Source: Endozoicomonas sp.
GTDB lineage: Bacteria; Pseudomonadota; Gammaproteobacteria; Pseudomonadales; Endozoicomonadaceae
Assembly (NCBI GenBank): GCA_024509075.1
Contig: JAKROC010000005.1
Location: 1 to 45,360 of the forward strand
Direction of reading: 5' to 3'
Length of the DNA: 45,360 nucleotides
Of this stretch, positions 7,521 through 15,850 are shown in pieces. The notes beneath the pieces are model-generated. The model worked only from the letters and a program-made list of their open reading frames with translations, did no database searches and was not told where the DNA came from. A program made the translations under genes and the position numbers. Numbering within the stretch: position 1 is the stretch's first letter; every line of letters begins with the position of its first letter.

Positions 7521-9143
7521 GTGTATCCTGTCGGCCCACCGAAGACCTATACCCCCCAGCCTGAGGCTGCCCCCCCCACAGAACAGGGTAACCCACTCAG
7601 AGCGTCTGAAGTGGTCAGCGCATGGATCAGCAACATATCCTCTGCCCTGGTCGGCGGCAACTATCTCAAACCAGAAAGCGTGGCTCTCTGCCCGGTCAGT
7701 CTCCCACCTGTACTTGGCATGATGCTGGCGGCGATGGATGAACAAAAGACCAAAGAAAAATTCCTGGGCCTCCCGCCCGGTTCATTAACACCGGCACTTG
7801 AAGTACAGATCCACCAGGAGCTAGGTGCCTTCAGCAGAGCGCATCCATTTTCACAAAACTCAATGGTCTCTACCGCGAATTTCCTGACGTCCAGCCGCCC
7901 AGGGCAGTATCATGGAGATCTTGTCGGTATCTTGCAGGACGCTTACCACACAGACCTGAACACCGTTAACTGCAGCGCCAGTGTGGCCGATGCCACCAAT
8001 GCTTATGTTGCCAGCAAGACTGAGGGACGGATTACCAACGCGTTTGGCGAATTGTCAGGCGCAAATCGTAATCGCATGGTACTTGCACTTGGTAACGTTT
8101 TGAAGTTTCAGGGAATCTGGCTAGAATCTTTCGAAAAAAGTAACACCCGGCCAAGGGTATTTCATTGTGCCGATGGTTCAATCATCAATAATGTGTTGAT
8201 GATGCACTTAACTTGCAAGCTCCAGTTTGCCAGTTGTAGAGGCTTTAACGCCGTGGCCAAACCGTTCAGGTCGGAAAATGGCAATGAACTCAATCTGGTG
8301 GCCATTCAGCCAAAACGCAAACATGATCCTTTGGGACTGCCACCCATCCTGCTCAAACGGGCAGTCAGCGACTTGATTGAAATGACCTCCGCCGCCCCAC
8401 TTGTCACCGGTGAACTTACCCTGCCCCGAATTAATATCAGCTACACGGACGGTAAACTGTTTAACACACTCGGAGAGATAACAGGCTTGCAGATCACCCC
8501 GATGGATCTTGCCAAACTTGGGTTGTCAGCCGATGACCAGCTGGGCGTGCACAGGACGATCAATGTTTCCCTGGATGAAGAAGGCGCACGTGGTGCCGTG
8601 GCTAATGTTGGATACTCCCTGACACGGTCAAAGAACCTTACTCAGGTGTTTACTTTTGATCGACCCGGCTACATTGCCATTGTCGATGGATCTGGCAATC
8701 GTTTGATGGAAGCGACGATCAGTGATGGCCAGTTTCTTGAGACTTCGGGTGCAGCAAAAATCACCATACCCCCCAGACTCAGCAGCATTGACGATCTTTT
8801 TTCCGATGCCCCCCTAGAGTGCAGTAAAAAGACAGGCAGAGCTGTCAAACCCGTTGCTATAGAGGAAGATATCTCCCAAAGTCCATCGGAAGTGGCCGGC
8901 ATTGTGCAAAAGAAACTCAACGCCAGAGGAGAAGAGTTTACGTTTATCGAGATTTCCAACGACCTGGACGCACTGCGCATAAGGGTCACAACCAAAGATG
9001 AGGCAAAAAAGCTCCAGGATAAAATTCTTGAGTTAATTGGTTTTGATCACTTTACACACTTGAAGATAATCGATCTCAGAGAATTTGGGAGGCATGTACT
9101 GGTAAAAATTTCTCCTGATGCCAAGGATAAATTATTGATATGA
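7521..9143 (+). CDS. Serpin family protein with C-terminal extension
   Basis: A 540-residue protein whose first 405 or so residues follow the serpin fold. Visible landmarks are LCPVSLPPVLGMMLAAM (helix B region), DATNAYVASKTEGRITN (helix F), ALGNVLKFQGIWLESF (strand 3A), TLPRINISY (about 300), and FTFDRPGYIAIVDGSGNRL at the C-terminal end of the fold. The hinge and reactive loop read NVSLDEEGARGAVAN, with the conserved EEG and small residues at P14-P9 apart from Arg at P13. Counting from Gly355 as P15 puts P1-P1' at Arg369-Ser370, predicting inhibition of trypsin-like proteases. Serpins trap their target protease covalently. No signal peptide is seen. Residues of about 410-540 form an extension without a recognised domain. 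The GTG start is supported by GAGG 8 bases upstream; an out-of-frame ATG at 7516 is too close to that site. Repeat copy B lies upstream and a repeat relic downstream. Fold assignment is confident; protease specificity is inferred. Confidence 0.9.
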   Translation: MYPVGPPKTYTPQPEAAPPTEQGNPLRASEVVSAWISNISSALVGGNYLKPESVALCPVSLPPVLGMMLAAMDEQKTKEKFLGLPPGSLTPALEVQIHQELGAFSRAHPFSQNSMVSTANFLTSSRPGQYHGDLVGILQDAYHTDLNTVNCSASVADATNAYVASKTEGRITNAFGELSGANRNRMVLALGNVLKFQGIWLESFEKSNTRPRVFHCADGSIINNVLMMHLTCKLQFASCRGFNAVAKPFRSENGNELNLVAIQPKRKHDPLGLPPILLKRAVSDLIEMTSAAPLVTGELTLPRINISYTDGKLFNTLGEITGLQITPMDLAKLGLSADDQLGVHRTINVSLDEEGARGAVANVGYSLTRSKNLTQVFTFDRPGYIAIVDGSGNRLMEATISDGQFLETSGAAKITIPPRLSSIDDLFSDAPLECSKKTGRAVKPVAIEEDISQSPSEVAGIVQKKLNARGEEFTFIEISNDLDALRIRVTTKDEAKKLQDKILELIGFDHFTHLKIIDLREFGRHVLVKISPDAKDKLLI

Positions 9144-9147
9144 GCTG

Positions 9148-9399
9148 ATGCTATGCAGGAGTTACCCGATTCCCGACAGCTCGCCTTTTTATTGGGTGCC
9201 TGGAGACAGGCCATCATGCATAGGGTTGGTACTCAAATATCAGGAAGGAGTTTTCACAACACCTGAAGGCGTTCTACTGGAAGCCGGTGCTTTGGACAAG
9301 GCATATTGCCTGTTCACCGCTGGTGGTGCGCCACTGGAAGCGCTCAAAGAATATATACAGAAACACAGAGAAATAGCAGCCCTACCGGACTGCTCGTGA
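9148..9399 (+). CDS. Small hypothetical ORF, possibly frameshifted
   Basis: An 83-residue frame starts 4 bases after the serpin stop codon. Only its second half (YQEGVFTTPEGVLLEAGALD...EALKEYIQKHREIA) looks protein-like. A second frame from the ATG at 9153 reads MQELPDSRQLAFLLGAWRQA and continues sensibly to about 9230 before stopping at 9264. The two halves could belong to one small protein broken by a frameshift near 9225-9245. No convincing ribosome binding site is seen and no family is recognised. Coding status is uncertain. Confidence 0.3.
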   Translation: MLCRSYPIPDSSPFYWVPGDRPSCIGLVLKYQEGVFTTPEGVLLEAGALDKAYCLFTAGGAPLEALKEYIQKHREIAALPDCS

Positions 9400-9409
9400 T
9401 ATGCGAAAA

Positions 9410-9441
9410 GCAAAGCAGCGACTTGAAAAGTGGTGAGTACA
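9410..9441 (+). repeat. Degenerate right-end relic of the MITE-like repeat (copy F)
   Basis: GCAAAGCAGCGACTTGAAAAG followed by TGGTGAGTACA aligns with the repeat right end (CAACAAAGCAGCAACTTGAAAGGCGACGGGTATA in other copies), with several substitutions. It is in the same orientation as copy B and lies downstream of the serpin, so serpin plus small ORF are bracketed by repeat sequence. The match is short. Confidence 0.55.
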
Positions 9442-9462
9442 TGACAACTGCACCTTTTTCAA

Positions 9463-9963
9463 TCAAGTGTCGAGTTGATTGGCAACCCTGCCAAAACCTT
9501 CCCTGGCACCAGCAACAATAGCTCTACAGGCATCCTTGGCGGCTGCCTTATATTGTCCGTCCTCAAAATTTTCCCGCGCTCTTTGAATGTTATCTCTGCA
9601 GTCCTGTTGATTATTGAGAATCTCCAACTGCCTTTTTGATATATCTATTGAGCGCTTTAATTCTGCTCGGTTTTGTTGGCCAGAATAGAAATGACAAAAT
9701 AAACGCATGTTGTTGAAGCCAATAATTACCCTGTGCTTAATTTTTTGCAAGTGAATTTTGACTTTTTCCACCCATGCAACCTTACGGGAAGAAAGCGGTA
9801 TTTCTTGAGTTTTTCTGGCTTCTTGCATGCCCCGCGTGGTTCTGCCATTTAATTGCTCAGCATTTCGTGAAAATGCCTCGGCTCTTCGCCGAAGTCTTGA
9901 AACCTTTCCCCTGTTAACAGGGGGAGTTGTTGGGCTATTAAGTGAGACGCCATTGTGGGGCAT
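9463..9963 (-). CDS. Hypothetical basic helical protein, paralog of the next gene
   Basis: A 166-residue, Arg/Lys/Gln-rich protein predicted to be mostly helical, with no signal peptide or membrane segment. It shares a core with the neighbouring 145-residue gene: RNAEQL, then T-G-QE--KTQ, SSRKV, LQK-KHR--IGFN--RL-CH-Y-GQQ, and a SI--S-R-LE-LN segment. The C-terminal stretch ENFEDGQYKAAAKDACRAIV resembles a helical hairpin and is not kept in the paralog. An AGGAG site lies 8 bases before the ATG (AGGAGTAACGATTATG). No known family is recognised. The pair probably arose by tandem duplication. Confidence 0.75.
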   Translation of the reverse strand: MPHNGVSLNSPTTPPVNRGKVSRLRRRAEAFSRNAEQLNGRTTRGMQEARKTQEIPLSSRKVAWVEKVKIHLQKIKHRVIIGFNNMRLFCHFYSGQQNRAELKRSIDISKRQLEILNNQQDCRDNIQRARENFEDGQYKAAAKDACRAIVAGAREGFGRVANQLDT

Positions 9964-10152
9964 AATCGTTACTCCTGCTGAAATCCGTTGTGGCTAAGTT
10001 AAGGAATAACGGATCAAAAAAAAATACTACTTTAGTCTACTCCCAGAGGAGAACCCAATAGGCCCCACCCAGATATCGGTGATATTTTCAGGATACTGGT
10101 AGCTTGAATTTAACTATCGATATCGACAGGCTTCTGACACTCCCGCCCGTGG

Positions 10153-10590
10153 TTAAAGGGAATTCTCGGCAACGCCCCCATCTCGCCTGCTATAAAAATT
10201 TTCCTGATTTAAATCAAGAGTTTCTCTTCGAATCAACCGATCATTAAGCTTCTCCAACTCCCTTGTTGAGGCGCTTATTGAGTGATTCAATCTGACTTGC
10301 TGTTGCTGGCCGTGGTATAAGTGGCAAGACAACCGTAAGCTGTTGAAACCAATCATTAGTCGGTGCTTAACCTTTTGCAGACGAATTGTGATTCTCTCCC
10401 TGCGAAAAACCTTACGGGAAGAAAATCTTGTCGCCTGAGTTTTTCCATCTTCCTGTATTCCTTGCGTGGCGCTGGCATCAAGCTGTTCAGCATTTCGAAG
10501 GAATACCGTGGCCATTCGCTTGAGACTTGCCTTTTTAGCTCGGCAGTCATGGTAAATTGGTGGGCTATCTGGTGCGACATTGAGAGGCAT
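10153..10590 (-). CDS. Hypothetical basic helical protein, tandem paralog
   Basis: The 145-residue partner of the 9463-9963 gene has the same central core (RNAEQL, SSRKV, LQKVKHRLMIGFN, RL-CH-YHGQQ) but a different, shorter C-terminus. The frame is open further upstream, to 10656. The third of three consecutive ATG codons (10588-10590) has GGAG 8 bases before it. It also aligns the N-terminus (MPLNVAPDSPP) with the paralog (MPHNGVSLNSPTTPP), so it is preferred. The 189 bases between the two genes hold no recognisable feature. Function unknown. Confidence 0.7.
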   Translation of the reverse strand: MPLNVAPDSPPIYHDCRAKKASLKRMATVFLRNAEQLDASATQGIQEDGKTQATRFSSRKVFRRERITIRLQKVKHRLMIGFNSLRLSCHLYHGQQQQVRLNHSISASTRELEKLNDRLIRRETLDLNQENFYSRRDGGVAENSL

Positions 10591-10751
10591 CATCATTACT
10601 CCGGTCAAACCAACTGCGCCGAGGTGGACGGGAGAATGCCCCCACGCCGCCGTCAATTGGACTGAGCGAGCCCTGCATAGTTCAACCCCAGATAATTATT
10701 CCTCGCACGGTAGATGTCGCCCCGGAGAACTGGTTGCCCATGAAGAACCCG

Positions 10752-10766
10752 GTGGCGATTCGCCAC
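10752..10766 (-). terminator. Short hairpin downstream of aceF, weak terminator candidate
   Basis: GTGGCG / CGCCAC with a 3-base loop forms a 6-bp hairpin 26 bases past the aceF stop codon. On the minus strand it is followed by CGGGTTCTTC rather than a clean T tract, so termination here is uncertain. Confidence 0.35.
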
Positions 10767-10792
10767 TGGGCTGCAACACGTTGAGAGTATTG

Positions 10793-12640
10793 TCAAAGCA
10801 GTAGTTTGCGAATGTCCGCCAGCAGCTCTCCCAGCACAGTGGTAAAGCGAGCAGCATCGGCACCATTGATTACCCGATGATCATAAGAGAGTGACAACGG
10901 CAACATCAGCCTGGGAACAAACTCCTTGCCACCCCATACAGGCTTGATCGCTGCTTTGGATACACCAAGAATGGCCACTTCCGGCGCATTGACAATAGGA
11001 GTGAAGGCCGTACCACCAATGGAGCCCAGGCTGGAAATGGTAAAGACACTGCCTTGCATCTCATCTGGCTTCAATTTTTTCTCTCTCGCTCTGGCAGCCA
11101 GTTCGATGCACTCGTCGGTCAACTCCCACAGGTTTTTGCGATCGACATTTTTGATCACCGGAACCAGCAAGCCATCGGGCGTATCCACAGCCATACCGAT
11201 ATGGATGTACTTTTTGTAGATCAGCGTCTCACCGTCCGGACTGAGCGAAGCGCCAAACTGCGGCATCAGTTTCAGCACGTAGGCAACGGCCTTGAGGATA
11301 AACGGGACGGGCGTAAGCTTTGTATCCCTGGCCTCAGCCGCCGCTCTCTGCGCCTTGCGAAACGCTTCCAGCTCGGTGATGTCACACTCATCAAATTGCG
11401 TCACTCTGGGCACATTGAGCCAGGCACGCTGAAAATTTTGCGCCGCGATTTTACGCACCCGACCAAGGGGAACTTTTTCCACCTCGCCCCATTGGCTGAA
11501 GTCAATGTCCGGCAAGCTGGGAATGCCAGCACCGGTGGCCTCAGTTGGTTTGTCGTTAAGGCGTTTTTTCACGTACTGTTGCACATCCTCTTTGAGGATG
11601 CGGTGGCGCGGTCCGCTGCCACTGACCATAGCCAGGTCTACGCCAAACTCCCGGGCCAGCTTGCGCACAGCCGGGCCTGCGTGATAATTACGGTTACTGC
11701 GCTCAAGCTCCACAGGATTGGCTTCAGCGTGCGGCGGCGCTTCAGACGGGGCTCTGCGTGAAGGTGGTTGCGGGGGCGTTGCTGAAACTACGGGTACGGT
11801 ACTGCTGCCAGTGACCTCAAGCAAGAGAATCAAATCCCCCTGACTCACCGAATCGCCTTCCCTGACCTTGATGGCCTTGATCACACCGGCAAACGGCGAA
11901 GGCACTTCCATCGTTGCTTTGTCTGACTCCAGCACAATCAGCGATGACTCTTCTTCCACCCGGTCGCCGACGCTGACGCAGATTTCGATCACCGGCACAT
12001 TGTCAGTGCCAATATCCGGCACCGTGATGTTCTCCATACGGGTGGTGCCAGCAACCGGCGCTTCTGGTTCTGGTGCTGCGACCACCTGCTCTGCGGATGT
12101 TTTTGCCGGTGTTTCTTCTGGTAAGGATTCCGGGGCACTGACCACCACGCCGACATCAACCACCAAGTCGCCCTGACTCAGGGTATCACCTTCCTTTACG
12201 TGAATGGCCTGCACCACACCAGCCACCGGTGATGGCACCTCCATGGTGGCTTTGTCCGACTCCAGCACAACCAGAGAGTCTTCGGCAGCAATAGTGTCCC
12301 CCACCTTGACGCAAATCTCGATCACCGGCACATTGTCGGCGCCAATATCGGGTACCCTGATCGTCTCAACACCACCATCCGTCCCCGATTCCGGCGTTTC
12401 AGCCTCAGCTGCAGTCATTGTTACCATGGGCGCACCCTCGGCCACACGGTCGCCAACCTTCAGTAATATGTCCGTTACCAAACCATCAAACGGTGCAGGC
12501 ACTTCCATAGTGGCTTTATCCGATTCCAGGACAATCAGCGAGTCTTCTGCCGAAACTGACTGGCCTTGCTGGACGCAGATTTCAATAACCTCTGCATCGC
12601 CACTGCCGATATCCGGAACCTTAATGATGTCATCACTCAT
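10793..12640 (-). CDS. aceF: Pyruvate dehydrogenase E2, dihydrolipoamide acetyltransferase
   Basis: E2 is the core of the pyruvate dehydrogenase complex and transfers acetyl groups from lipoyl arms to CoA. The 615-residue protein has three N-terminal lipoyl domains, each with the ESDKATMEVP motif; the lipoylated lysines are K42, K130 and K241. They are joined by Ala/Pro-rich linkers. A peripheral subunit-binding domain at about 318-356 (HAGPAVRKLAREFGVDLAMV) holds E1 or E3. The catalytic domain ends with the active-site motif DHRVINGAD; Asn in place of the Asp of E. coli (DHRVIDG) also occurs in Pseudomonas-type E2. It begins 28 bases after aceE and is surely co-transcribed with it. No lpd (E3) gene follows in this window. 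Confidence 0.97.
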   Translation of the reverse strand: MSDDIIKVPDIGSGDAEVIEICVQQGQSVSAEDSLIVLESDKATMEVPAPFDGLVTDILLKVGDRVAEGAPMVTMTAAEAETPESGTDGGVETIRVPDIGADNVPVIEICVKVGDTIAAEDSLVVLESDKATMEVPSPVAGVVQAIHVKEGDTLSQGDLVVDVGVVVSAPESLPEETPAKTSAEQVVAAPEPEAPVAGTTRMENITVPDIGTDNVPVIEICVSVGDRVEEESSLIVLESDKATMEVPSPFAGVIKAIKVREGDSVSQGDLILLLEVTGSSTVPVVSATPPQPPSRRAPSEAPPHAEANPVELERSNRNYHAGPAVRKLAREFGVDLAMVSGSGPRHRILKEDVQQYVKKRLNDKPTEATGAGIPSLPDIDFSQWGEVEKVPLGRVRKIAAQNFQRAWLNVPRVTQFDECDITELEAFRKAQRAAAEARDTKLTPVPFILKAVAYVLKLMPQFGASLSPDGETLIYKKYIHIGMAVDTPDGLLVPVIKNVDRKNLWELTDECIELAARAREKKLKPDEMQGSVFTISSLGSIGGTAFTPIVNAPEVAILGVSKAAIKPVWGGKEFVPRLMLPLSLSYDHRVINGADAARFTTVLGELLADIRKLLL

Positions 12641-12668
12641 TCTTTATACCTTCTTGTGCGCTCCAGAC

Positions 12669-15326
12669 TCAGCAGTACAGTGGGTTGGCCTTGGCCGGAT
12701 CGATAGCAAACCGCTTGATTGCCTCATCGACCACTGACGCTTCCAACTCACCATCCAGAACCAGCGCGTAAAGGCTGGCAACCACGATAAAGTGGCGGTC
12801 AACCTCAAAGAAGTTGCGCAACTGTTTACGGGTATCGGAACGACCAAAACCGTCGGTACCCAGGGTGATGTAGGTGGCCGGGACAAACTCACGAATCTGG
12901 TTCGCGTACAGGCTCATATAGTCCGAAGCGGCAATAACCGGCCCTTTGCGCCCGGCCAGCTGTTGTTCAACCCAGCTGATGCGCTTATCCGCCGTTGGAT
13001 TGAGCATATTGTGGCGTCTGGCGTCTCTGCCGTCGCGGGCCAGCTCGTTAAAGCTGGTGGCGCTCCAGATATCGGCGGCCACGCTAAACTCGTCGCGCAA
13101 AATATTTGCCGCCGCAAGCACCTCCTGCAAGATGGTACCGCAACCGAACAGCTGAACTCTCAACCCCTTTTTCGGCTTGCTTTGGGCGATGTTGTACAGC
13201 CCCTTGATAATGCCTTCGATGACTTTCGGGCCTTCAGGCAGAGTCGGCTGATGGTAGTTTTCATTCATGGCCGTGATGTAGTACCAGACGTTCTCGCCTT
13301 CGCCGTACATTCGCTGCAGGCCATTTTGGATGATCACTGCCATTTCATAACCATAAGCGGGGTCATAGCTGATGCAGTTGGGTACGGTGGAGGCCAGCAC
13401 ATGGCTGTGGCCATCCTGGTGCTGCAAGCCTTCACCGTTCAAGGTGGTGCGCCCGGCGGTGGCTCCAATCAAAAAGCCCCGGCCCTGAATATCACCAGAG
13501 GCCCACGCCAGGTCACCGGTGCGCTGGAAACCGAACATGGAGTAAAAGGCATAGAATGGAATCATCGGCACGTTGTGGCTACTGTATGACGTGGCCGCAG
13601 CAATCCACGCCGCATGGGCACCAGCCTCGTTGATGCCTACTTCAAGAATCTGCCCCTGGCGCGACTCTTTGTAGAACATCACCTGGTCGGAATCCACCGG
13701 TTCATAATTCTGGCCAATAGCCGAGTATATGCCCAGCTGACGGAACATCCCTTCCATACCGAAAGTGCGTGCTTCATCGGGAATGATGGGCACAATATGC
13801 TTGCCCAAGCTCTTGTCTTTGGCCAGGGCCGAAAGAATGCGCACATAGACCATGGTGGTGGAAATTTCCCGTTCGCCGCTACCTTTGAGGACGGCATCAA
13901 ACACCTCCAGACCAGGAATGACCAGCTTGACATCGGTCTCTACACGGCGCTGGGGAATAAAGCCGCCCAGCTTGTCCCGGCGCTGGCGCATGTACTTCAT
14001 TTCCGGGCTATCTTCGTCGGGCTTGAAGAAGGGCAGATGTTCCACCTCTTCGTCCTTGATAGGCAGGTCAAACCGATCACGAAAATGCCTGAGATCATCC
14101 GCCGGCAGTTTCTTCACGTTGTGGCTAACGTTGGCCGCTTCGCCGGTGGTGCCTGTGCCATAACCCTTAACGGTTTTGGCCAGAATCACCGTGGGCTGGC
14201 CAGTGTGGTTAACAGCCTCGTGATAAGCGGCATACACTTTGTATGGGTCGTGGCCGCCCCGGTTCAGACGCCAGATATCATCGTCAGACAGATGCTCCAC
14301 CAGCTTCAGGGTTTCCGGGTCACGACCAAAGAAGTGCTCGCGAGTCCAGGCGCCACCCTTGGCTTTGCAATTCTGGTAATCACCATCCACTGCTTCGTCC
14401 ATGATCTTTTGCAGCTTGCCATGGCGATCTTGGGCCAGCAATGGGTCCCAGTGCCGCCCCCAGACTACCTTGATCACATTCCAGCCCGCACCACGGAAAA
14501 CGCCTTCAAGCTCCTGAATGATTTTGCCATTGCCGCGCACTGGCCCATCCAGGCGCTGCAAGTTGCAGTTGACGACAAAGATGAGGTTATCCAGCCCTTC
14601 CCGGCCAGCCAGAGAGATCGCCCCCAGGGATTCCGGCTCATCCATCTCGCCATCACCCAAAAATGCCCAGACCTTGCGCTTCTGATCCGCCAGCATCCCC
14701 CGGTTAATCAGGTACTTGATAAAGTGCGCCTGATAGATTGCCATTAACGGCCCAAGCCCCATGGACACCGTAGGGAACTGCCAGAACTCAGGCATCAGTC
14801 TCGGGTGTGGGTAGGAAGATAGCCCCCCGCCGTGCACCTCCTGACGGAAGTTATTCAGCTGGCTTTCGCTCAAGCGGCCCTCAAGAAAGGCGCGGGCGTA
14901 GATACCCGGGGAGGTGTGCCCCTGATAGTAAACCAGGTCCCCTTCACGGTCGTTCTCATGGCCGTGGAAAAAGTAGTTGTAGCCAATATCGTAGAGCGTG
15001 GCGCTGGAGGCAAACGAGGAAATATGCCCCCCCAGACTACTGTCTTTCTTGTTGGCGCGCATGACCATGGCCAGGGCATTCCAGCGCACCAGCGAACGGA
15101 TGCGCCGCTCCATAAAGAGATCGCCGGGCATCCGCGCCTCTTTGTCAGGCGCGATGGTGTTGCGATAGGGGGTAGTGATGACATAAGGCAGCTGCGTGCC
15201 TTTAGCCCGTGCGTGCTGGGCCAGCCGGGTCAGTAGAAAGTGAGCACGATCCTCACCCTCTTGTTCCAGTACCGAATCGAGTGCTTCCAGCCATTCCCGG
15301 GTCTCTGTAGGGTCGACGTCATGCAT
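12669..15326 (-). CDS. aceE: Pyruvate dehydrogenase E1, homodimeric type
   Basis: E1 decarboxylates pyruvate with thiamine diphosphate and acetylates the E2 lipoyl arm. From the ATG at 15326 it is 885 residues, matching E. coli AceE (887), and begins MHDVDPTETREWLEALDSVL, as AceE proteins do. The frame is open to 15374, but only the internal start has GGAG at a suitable distance (11 bases). The ThDP motif is GDGEMDEPESLGAISLAGRE with NCNLQRLDGPV after it. HDPYKVYAAYHEAV and the C-terminal GTDGFGRSDTR are also typical. It is the first gene of the aceE-aceF operon. Confidence 0.97.
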   Translation of the reverse strand: MHDVDPTETREWLEALDSVLEQEGEDRAHFLLTRLAQHARAKGTQLPYVITTPYRNTIAPDKEARMPGDLFMERRIRSLVRWNALAMVMRANKKDSSLGGHISSFASSATLYDIGYNYFFHGHENDREGDLVYYQGHTSPGIYARAFLEGRLSESQLNNFRQEVHGGGLSSYPHPRLMPEFWQFPTVSMGLGPLMAIYQAHFIKYLINRGMLADQKRKVWAFLGDGEMDEPESLGAISLAGREGLDNLIFVVNCNLQRLDGPVRGNGKIIQELEGVFRGAGWNVIKVVWGRHWDPLLAQDRHGKLQKIMDEAVDGDYQNCKAKGGAWTREHFFGRDPETLKLVEHLSDDDIWRLNRGGHDPYKVYAAYHEAVNHTGQPTVILAKTVKGYGTGTTGEAANVSHNVKKLPADDLRHFRDRFDLPIKDEEVEHLPFFKPDEDSPEMKYMRQRRDKLGGFIPQRRVETDVKLVIPGLEVFDAVLKGSGEREISTTMVYVRILSALAKDKSLGKHIVPIIPDEARTFGMEGMFRQLGIYSAIGQNYEPVDSDQVMFYKESRQGQILEVGINEAGAHAAWIAAATSYSSHNVPMIPFYAFYSMFGFQRTGDLAWASGDIQGRGFLIGATAGRTTLNGEGLQHQDGHSHVLASTVPNCISYDPAYGYEMAVIIQNGLQRMYGEGENVWYYITAMNENYHQPTLPEGPKVIEGIIKGLYNIAQSKPKKGLRVQLFGCGTILQEVLAAANILRDEFSVAADIWSATSFNELARDGRDARRHNMLNPTADKRISWVEQQLAGRKGPVIAASDYMSLYANQIREFVPATYITLGTDGFGRSDTRKQLRNFFEVDRHFIVVASLYALVLDGELEASVVDEAIKRFAIDPAKANPLYC

Positions 15327-15416
15327 AAACCGATGTGCTCCGAAATCCATCAAGCTACTTCTGGCTCCCCGCACAGGGCGAGTTGACTCTGCCGGGCTGC
15401 CACAAATGTTTGCCTA

Positions 15417-15441
15417 TGTTAATGGTTGATTGGCGTTAACA
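15417..15441. promoter_or_regulatory. Inverted repeat upstream of aceE, possible operator
   Basis: TGTTAA and TTAACA flank 13 bases, about 90 bases upstream of the aceE start. The size fits a dimeric regulator site. It does not match the PdhR consensus (AATTGGTnnnACCAATT), so the regulator is unknown and the site may be chance. Confidence 0.25.
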
Positions 15442-15500
15442 ATAGGAAAAAATACTACTGCGTTGAAGGGACAGAAAAATACCGGGGCTTAGTGATGCCA

Positions 15501-15550
15501 CTTAGGAATTGTCCTGAAATAATTTCCACATTTTCAGGGCAGTTCCTTAG
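15501..15550. repeat. Imperfect inverted repeat
   Basis: CTTAGGAATTGTCCTGAAA (15501-15519) pairs with TTTTCAGGGCAGTTCCTTAG (15531-15550) across a roughly 12-base spacer, with about three mismatches. There is no T tract on either side. It resembles a mobile-element end or a structured leader; which of these is unknown. Confidence 0.55.
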
Positions 15551-15850
15551 ACTTCCAGATCGCCTGACCTCTCGAGTAGTTTTCGATGGCGGCTTTTACA
15601 ACCGATCGCGGCAGCGCCCACATCTACTCGAATCAGATTTTCAATCAGGCAAAGCAGGTAGCATTTCCCAGTGGTTAAAACGAATACTTTCAAAGTCATC
15701 CAGCCTTAATTAGCAAATAATATTGAAATATCTGCGTAAAATTAGCTATTTTCCAATCCGGCCGTGTATCAGCCCAATGCTGTTTGTCCAGTAAGTCATG
15801 CGCCTCCCTGGTGCACACGACTCCTGCCAATCAAAAGGGAACAGACGACA

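Larger units (their letters stand above)
15375..15850. other. Intergenic region between aceE and the NGT-repeat gene
   Basis: This divergent 476-base stretch carries the presumed aceE promoter, an inverted repeat (15417-15441) and a long imperfect hairpin (15501-15550). An open frame at 15426-15713 could encode 95 residues (GFYNRSRQRPHLLESDF and others). It lacks a ribosome binding site and a recognisable family, and it spans the hairpin, so it is not called as a gene. It could be a remnant of a mobile element. Confidence 0.5.

Noticed and set aside
10793..12640. Loss of the catalytic Asp in the E2 active-site motif (DHRVING)
   Set aside because: The same Asn occurs in Pseudomonas-type pyruvate dehydrogenase E2, so it is a normal variant rather than an inactivating change.
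11054..12737. Long plus-strand frames opposite aceF
   Set aside because: They mirror the lipoyl and catalytic domain codons of aceF; the repeated segments come from the three lipoyl domains, not from a separate gene.
13614..14747. 377-codon open frame on the plus strand
   Set aside because: It lies entirely antisense to aceE, has no ribosome binding site, and its residues are those expected from the complement of a conserved gene.
15426..15713. 95-codon frame upstream of the NGT-repeat gene
   Set aside because: It has no ribosome binding site, no recognisable domain and it runs through a hairpin; listed only as part of the intergenic region.
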